From: Elusimicrobiota bacterium
Lineage (GTDB): Bacteria > Elusimicrobiota > Elusimicrobia > UBA1565 > UBA9628
Assembly: GCA_028717525.1 (NCBI GenBank)
Contig: JAQUNT010000082.1
Span: 1 to 8,200 of the forward strand
Length of the DNA: 8,200 nucleotides
Reading direction: 5' to 3'
This document shows, in pieces, positions 5,222 through 8,200 of this stretch (position 1 is its first letter; each line of letters starts with the position of its first letter). Position numbers and translations under genes: made by a program. Under the pieces are notes generated by a model. The model was not told the origin of the DNA and did no database searches. It saw nothing but the letters and a program-made list of their open reading frames with translations.

Positions 5222-5845
5222 CTAGTAGGCGTGGGGGTTGACCGGCGTCAGGGGGGTCTCCGGCGAGGCGAGCGGCTCGGTGGAGGGGGCGTCGCCCTGG
5301 ATGATGCGCCGCGAGGTGCCCGTGACCGTGCCGAAGCCGTCGATGACCCGTTTGACGATGTCCTTGGCCAAGGTGCTCCAGATCTGCTCGCGGGCCTGCT
5401 CCTCGGTCAGGCCCCCGGCCAAGGTGGGGGCGGAGTAGGTGAAGACCTCGTCGATGTTCTTCTCGACCCAGAGGGCCTGGCCGGGCTTGCGGCGGTCCAC
5501 GAACTGCAGGTCCGTGAGCACGCGCAGCTTGTAGGCCGTGGGCACGAGGTTGGCGTCGTACTGGATGGGGGTGTTGATGTAGCGCGAGATGGTCGTCCAG
5601 ACCACGCCGTCCGCGTCGGACTCGGGGACGAGGGGGTAGCGGCCGTCGCGCAGGAACTCGTCGCGCATGGCGAGCATGAGCTTGTCCTCGAGGCCGAACT
5701 GCCCGGTCTTGTTGAGGATGGGATGCAGGGCGATAAGCTTGATGTTCTGGGGCAGGATCTGCGGGGTCGGGTTGTAGTGGATCTCGGGGCCGCCGCAGGC
5801 CGCCGCCGCCAACAACAACAACAAGAGATGCCAGTGTCTGCGCAT
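5222..5845 (-). CDS. lptE: LPS-assembly lipoprotein LptE
   Basis: LptE is the outer-membrane lipoprotein that plugs and supports the LptD barrel, which inserts LPS into the outer leaflet. The 207 residues begin with a very short signal peptide: basic residues 2-4, six leucines (7-12) and four alanines (13-16). A lipobox-like AAAC then puts the lipidated cysteine at 17. The mature part follows the family pattern: NIKLIALHPILNKTGQFGLED (about 34-54), then DEFLRDGRYPLVPESDADGV, SRYINTPIQY and a Trp-containing beta strand (ALWVEKNIDEVF). The start at ATG 5845 is supported by the Shine-Dalgarno sequence and by the position of the signal peptide; upstream codons in the same frame are within leuS. 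It lies 5 bases after leuS and abuts holA, the same order as in E. coli (leuS-rlpB-holA). The tail after about residue 180 is rich in Pro, Ser and Thr and looks unstructured. Confidence 0.88.
   Translation of the reverse strand: MRRHWHLLLLLLAAAACGGPEIHYNPTPQILPQNIKLIALHPILNKTGQFGLEDKLMLAMRDEFLRDGRYPLVPESDADGVVWTTISRYINTPIQYDANLVPTAYKLRVLTDLQFVDRRKPGQALWVEKNIDEVFTYSAPTLAGGLTEEQAREQIWSTLAKDIVKRVIDGFGTVTGTSRRIIQGDAPSTEPLASPETPLTPVNPHAY
5801..5824 (-). repeat. Trinucleotide runs (TTG x5, GCG x3) inside the lptE signal peptide
   Basis: Reading along lptE, five consecutive TTG codons (5810-5824) are followed by three GCG codons (5801-5809). They encode leucines 8-12 and alanines 13-15 of the signal peptide. 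TTG is an unusual choice for leucine here, since neighbouring genes mostly use CTG or CTC, so the run looks like a product of slippage rather than codon preference. Confidence 0.85.
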
Positions 5846-5850
5846 GAGCG

Positions 5851-5857
5851 TCACCTC
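5851..5857 (-). promoter_or_regulatory. Shine-Dalgarno sequence of lptE overlapping the leuS stop codon
   Basis: The minus strand reads GAGGTGA, in which the last three bases are the leuS stop TGA, and the lptE ATG follows after five bases. This fixes the lptE start and suggests that it is translated by ribosomes finishing leuS. Confidence 0.7.
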
Positions 5858-8200
5858 GCGACGATGTTGACCAGGCGGTTGGGGACCACGATGATCTTGG
5901 CCACGGACTTGCCCTGCAGGGCGCCTTTGACCTTCTCCAGCGCCAGCGCCGCCTCCTGGACCGGGCCTTGGGCCGCGTCGGCGGCGAAGGTGAAGGTGGC
6001 GCGGACCTTGCCGTTGATCTGCACCGCGTACTCGACCTCCCGGTCCTTGAGGTATTTCTCGTCGTAGCCGGGCCAGGCCTGCCGCGCCAGGCAGTCCCGG
6101 TGCCCCAGCCTCTCCCAGAGCTCCTCGGTCAGGTGCGGGGCGAAGGGGTGGAGCAGGGTGACCAGCGTCTCCAGGTCCACGCGCGCCGGCGTCTTCTCCT
6201 TCTGGATCTCGTTGCCGTAGATCATCAGCGCCGAGATGGCGGTGTTGAAGCCGAAAGAGGCGATATCCTCGGTGACCTTCTTGACGGCGCGGTGGCGCGG
6301 GGCCAGGCAGCCCGCGCCGGACTCCGGGGACTCGGTCTCCAGGACTAGAGTCCAGACCTTGCGCAGGAAGCGCGAGACGCCCTCGATGGAGCGCATGTCC
6401 CAGGGCTTGGAGTCCTCGAAGGGGCCCATGAACATCTCGTAGAGCCGGAAGGCGTCGGCGCCGTAGTCCTTGAGCACCTCGTCCGGGTTGACCACGTTCT
6501 TCTTGGACTTGGACATCTTCTCGACCTGGCTGTCGAGCTTCTCGCCGGTCGCGGCGAGAGTGGCGGCGCCGTCCTCGCCGAAGTTGGCCTTGTCGTAGTG
6601 GTGGTAGACGCCCTTGCCGTCCCGGTAGGAGTAGCTCAGGATCATGCCCTGGTGGCGCAGCTTCTGGAAGGGCTCCGGGGTGGCGACGAAGCCGCAGTCG
6701 AAAAGGACCTTGTGCCAGAACCGGGCGTAGAGCAGGTGCAGGACCGCATGCTCGGCTCCGCCCACGTAGCAGTCCACCGGCATCCAGGCCTTCTCCTTGG
6801 CCCGGTCCCAGCCGGCCGCCGCGTTCTTCGGGTCCAGGAAGCGCAGGTAGTACCAGCATGACCCGGCCCACTGGGGCATGGTGTTGGTCTCGCGCTTGGC
6901 CGTCCCGCCGCAGGACGGGCACTTGGTGTTCACCCAGTCCGGGATGTTGGCCAGGGGCGATTCGCCCGTCCCGGAGGGTTTATAGTCGCTCACGTCGGGA
7001 AGCCGGACGGGGAGTTCGCCCTCCGGGACCGGGACCTGGCCGCACTTCGGGCAGTGGATGATGGGGATGGGCTCGCCCCAGTAGCGTTGGCGCGAGAAGA
7101 TCCAGTCGCGCAGCTTGTAGACGATGGTGCCCTTGCCGCGGCCGGTCCTCTCCAGCTCCTTGATGGCCGCCGCCTTGGCCTGCCTCGTGGGCTGCCCCTC
7201 GAAGAGGGGGGAGTCGACCGCGATCCCGTCCTCGAAGAATCCTTCCTTCTGGATGTCGACGTCCTTGGCGGGATCGTCCGGCCTGACCACCTGCTTGATG
7301 GGCAGCTTGAACTTCGTCGCGAACTCGTGGTCGCGCTCGTCGTGGCCGGGCACGGCCATGATGGCGCCCGTGCCGTAGCCGGCGAGCACGTAGTCCGCGA
7401 TCCAGATGGGGATCCTCTCGCCGTTGAAGGGGTTGACCGCGTGGGAGCCGGTGTACACGCCGCTCTTGTCCTTCTGCAGTTCCGTCCGTTCCAGGTCCGA
7501 CTTTGCCGTGGCGGCGCGGACGTAGGCCTCGACCTCCGCCTTGCGCTCGCGCTTGGTGAGCGCCGGCACCAGGCGGTGCTCCGGGGCCAGGACCATGTAG
7601 GTGGCGCCGAAGAGCGTGTCCGGACGGGTCGTGAACACGGTGAGGTCGTCGCCGGTCTCGAGCTGGAAATGGACCTCCGCGCCCTCGGAGCGGCCGATCC
7701 AGTTGCGCTGCATGGTCAGGGTTGAATGCGGCCAGTCCAGGTCCTTGAGGTCGGACTCCAGGCGGTCCGCGTAGGCCGTGATCTTGAGGACCCACTGCCG
7801 GATGCTCTTGCGCTCCACCTTGGTCCCGCAGCGCTCGCAGTTGCCGCCGAAGACCTCCTCGTTGGCCAAGCCGGTCTTGCAGGAGGGGCAGAAGTTGATG
7901 GGCGCGGTGCTCTCGTAGGCCAGGCCCTTCTTGAAGAGCTGCAGGAAGATCCACTGGGTCCAGCGGTAGTAATCCGGGGAGGTGGTGTCCACCTCGCGGT
8001 CCCAGTCGTAGGAGAAGCCCAAGGACTTGATCTGGCGGCGGAAGTTGGCGATATTCCTCTGGGTGACCACGGAAGGGTGGGTGCCGGTCTGCAGGGCGAA
8101 GTTCTCCGCGGGCAGGCCGAAGGCGTCCCAGCCCATGGGGTGGAGCACGTCGAAGCCCTGCATGCGCTTCATGCGGCAGAGGATGTCCGTGGCCGTGTAG
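5851..8200 (-). CDS. leuS: Leucyl-tRNA synthetase, partial (N-terminus beyond right edge)
   Basis: LeuS is the class I synthetase that charges tRNA-Leu and edits misactivated isoleucine, norvaline and similar residues. The visible 782 residues start at YTATDILCRMKRMQGFDVLH; the HIGH motif lies just outside the window. Numbered from the internal Met at 8172, a zinc-type knuckle is at CPSC (95-98) and CERC (112-115). The CP1 editing domain has TTRPDT (181-186) and the GTGAIMAVPGHDERD segment (267-281), which holds the editing aspartate. Two more CxxC pairs (CPKC and CPSC) follow before the catalytic core. The KMSKS loop is intact at 6505-6519, and the helical anticodon-binding and C-terminal domains end at the TGA at 5851. 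Only about 35-50 residues should be missing. The true start and promoter are not visible. It heads the leuS-lptE-holA cluster. Confidence 0.97.
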   Translation of the reverse strand, partial: YTATDILCRMKRMQGFDVLHPMGWDAFGLPAENFALQTGTHPSVVTQRNIANFRRQIKSLGFSYDWDREVDTTSPDYYRWTQWIFLQLFKKGLAYESTAPINFCPSCKTGLANEEVFGGNCERCGTKVERKSIRQWVLKITAYADRLESDLKDLDWPHSTLTMQRNWIGRSEGAEVHFQLETGDDLTVFTTRPDTLFGATYMVLAPEHRLVPALTKRERKAEVEAYVRAATAKSDLERTELQKDKSGVYTGSHAVNPFNGERIPIWIADYVLAGYGTGAIMAVPGHDERDHEFATKFKLPIKQVVRPDDPAKDVDIQKEGFFEDGIAVDSPLFEGQPTRQAKAAAIKELERTGRGKGTIVYKLRDWIFSRQRYWGEPIPIIHCPKCGQVPVPEGELPVRLPDVSDYKPSGTGESPLANIPDWVNTKCPSCGGTAKRETNTMPQWAGSCWYYLRFLDPKNAAAGWDRAKEKAWMPVDCYVGGAEHAVLHLLYARFWHKVLFDCGFVATPEPFQKLRHQGMILSYSYRDGKGVYHHYDKANFGEDGAATLAATGEKLDSQVEKMSKSKKNVVNPDEVLKDYGADAFRLYEMFMGPFEDSKPWDMRSIEGVSRFLRKVWTLVLETESPESGAGCLAPRHRAVKKVTEDIASFGFNTAISALMIYGNEIQKEKTPARVDLETLVTLLHPFAPHLTEELWERLGHRDCLARQAWPGYDEKYLKDREVEYAVQINGKVRATFTFAADAAQGPVQEAALALEKVKGALQGKSVAKIIVVPNRLVNIVAR

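Noticed and set aside
5069..6067. Plus-strand open frame of 332 codons opposite holA, lptE and leuS
   Set aside because: It is antisense to three confidently identified genes and has a Gly/Val/Arg-rich composition with no domain signature.
5222..6922. Extended 566-codon reading of the lptE frame reaching far into leuS
   Set aside because: The part upstream of ATG 5845 is a shadow of leuS. The Shine-Dalgarno sequence, signal peptide and lipobox all place the start at 5845.

Overview
The window is a compact, gene-dense piece of a high-GC bacterial chromosome (about two thirds G+C by eye). It carries eight protein genes, and the longest gap between genes is about 70 bases. A complete lptE gene points to an organism with an LPS-bearing outer membrane. 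The type IV pilus/type II secretion protein PilC, the leuS-lptE-holA order and the high GC would fit lineages such as Elusimicrobiota or Deltaproteobacteria. That placement is only a guess and cannot be settled from this window. I see no tRNA, rRNA, CRISPR array, insertion sequence or phage gene.

Layout from left to right. proC (minus strand, C-terminus off the left edge) diverges from a six-helix membrane protein of the DsbD/CcdA-like or TauE/SafE-annotated type. That gene is followed 15 bases later on the plus strand by pilC. pilC converges on a short uvrC (minus strand). uvrC diverges from rpsT (ribosomal protein S20, plus strand). rpsT converges on the cluster leuS-lptE-holA (all minus strand) across a 10-bp inverted repeat. 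leuS runs off the right edge and lacks its N-terminus.

The genes are mostly housekeeping: proline synthesis, nucleotide excision repair, ribosome assembly, the DNA polymerase III clamp loader, LPS export and leucyl-tRNA charging. leuS-lptE-holA matches the E. coli order leuS-rlpB(lptE)-holA. The convergent holA/rpsT pair resembles the arrangement in Firmicutes, so both well-known neighbourhoods occur together here.

Two things stand out. First, UvrC has only about 435 residues. It keeps the residues I can recognise as active-site or cluster ligands in both nuclease domains and in the Fe-S region, but it lacks the middle segment and the C-terminal helix-hairpin-helix domain of ordinary UvrC. 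There is no room downstream for a lost remnant. Second, several starts (uvrC, rpsT, the membrane protein and perhaps pilC) have no Shine-Dalgarno sequence and instead have a -10-like hexamer 4-12 bases before the start codon. This suggests leaderless or nearly leaderless mRNAs, while lptE and proC keep clear ribosome binding sites. I found no convincing new multi-gene system.
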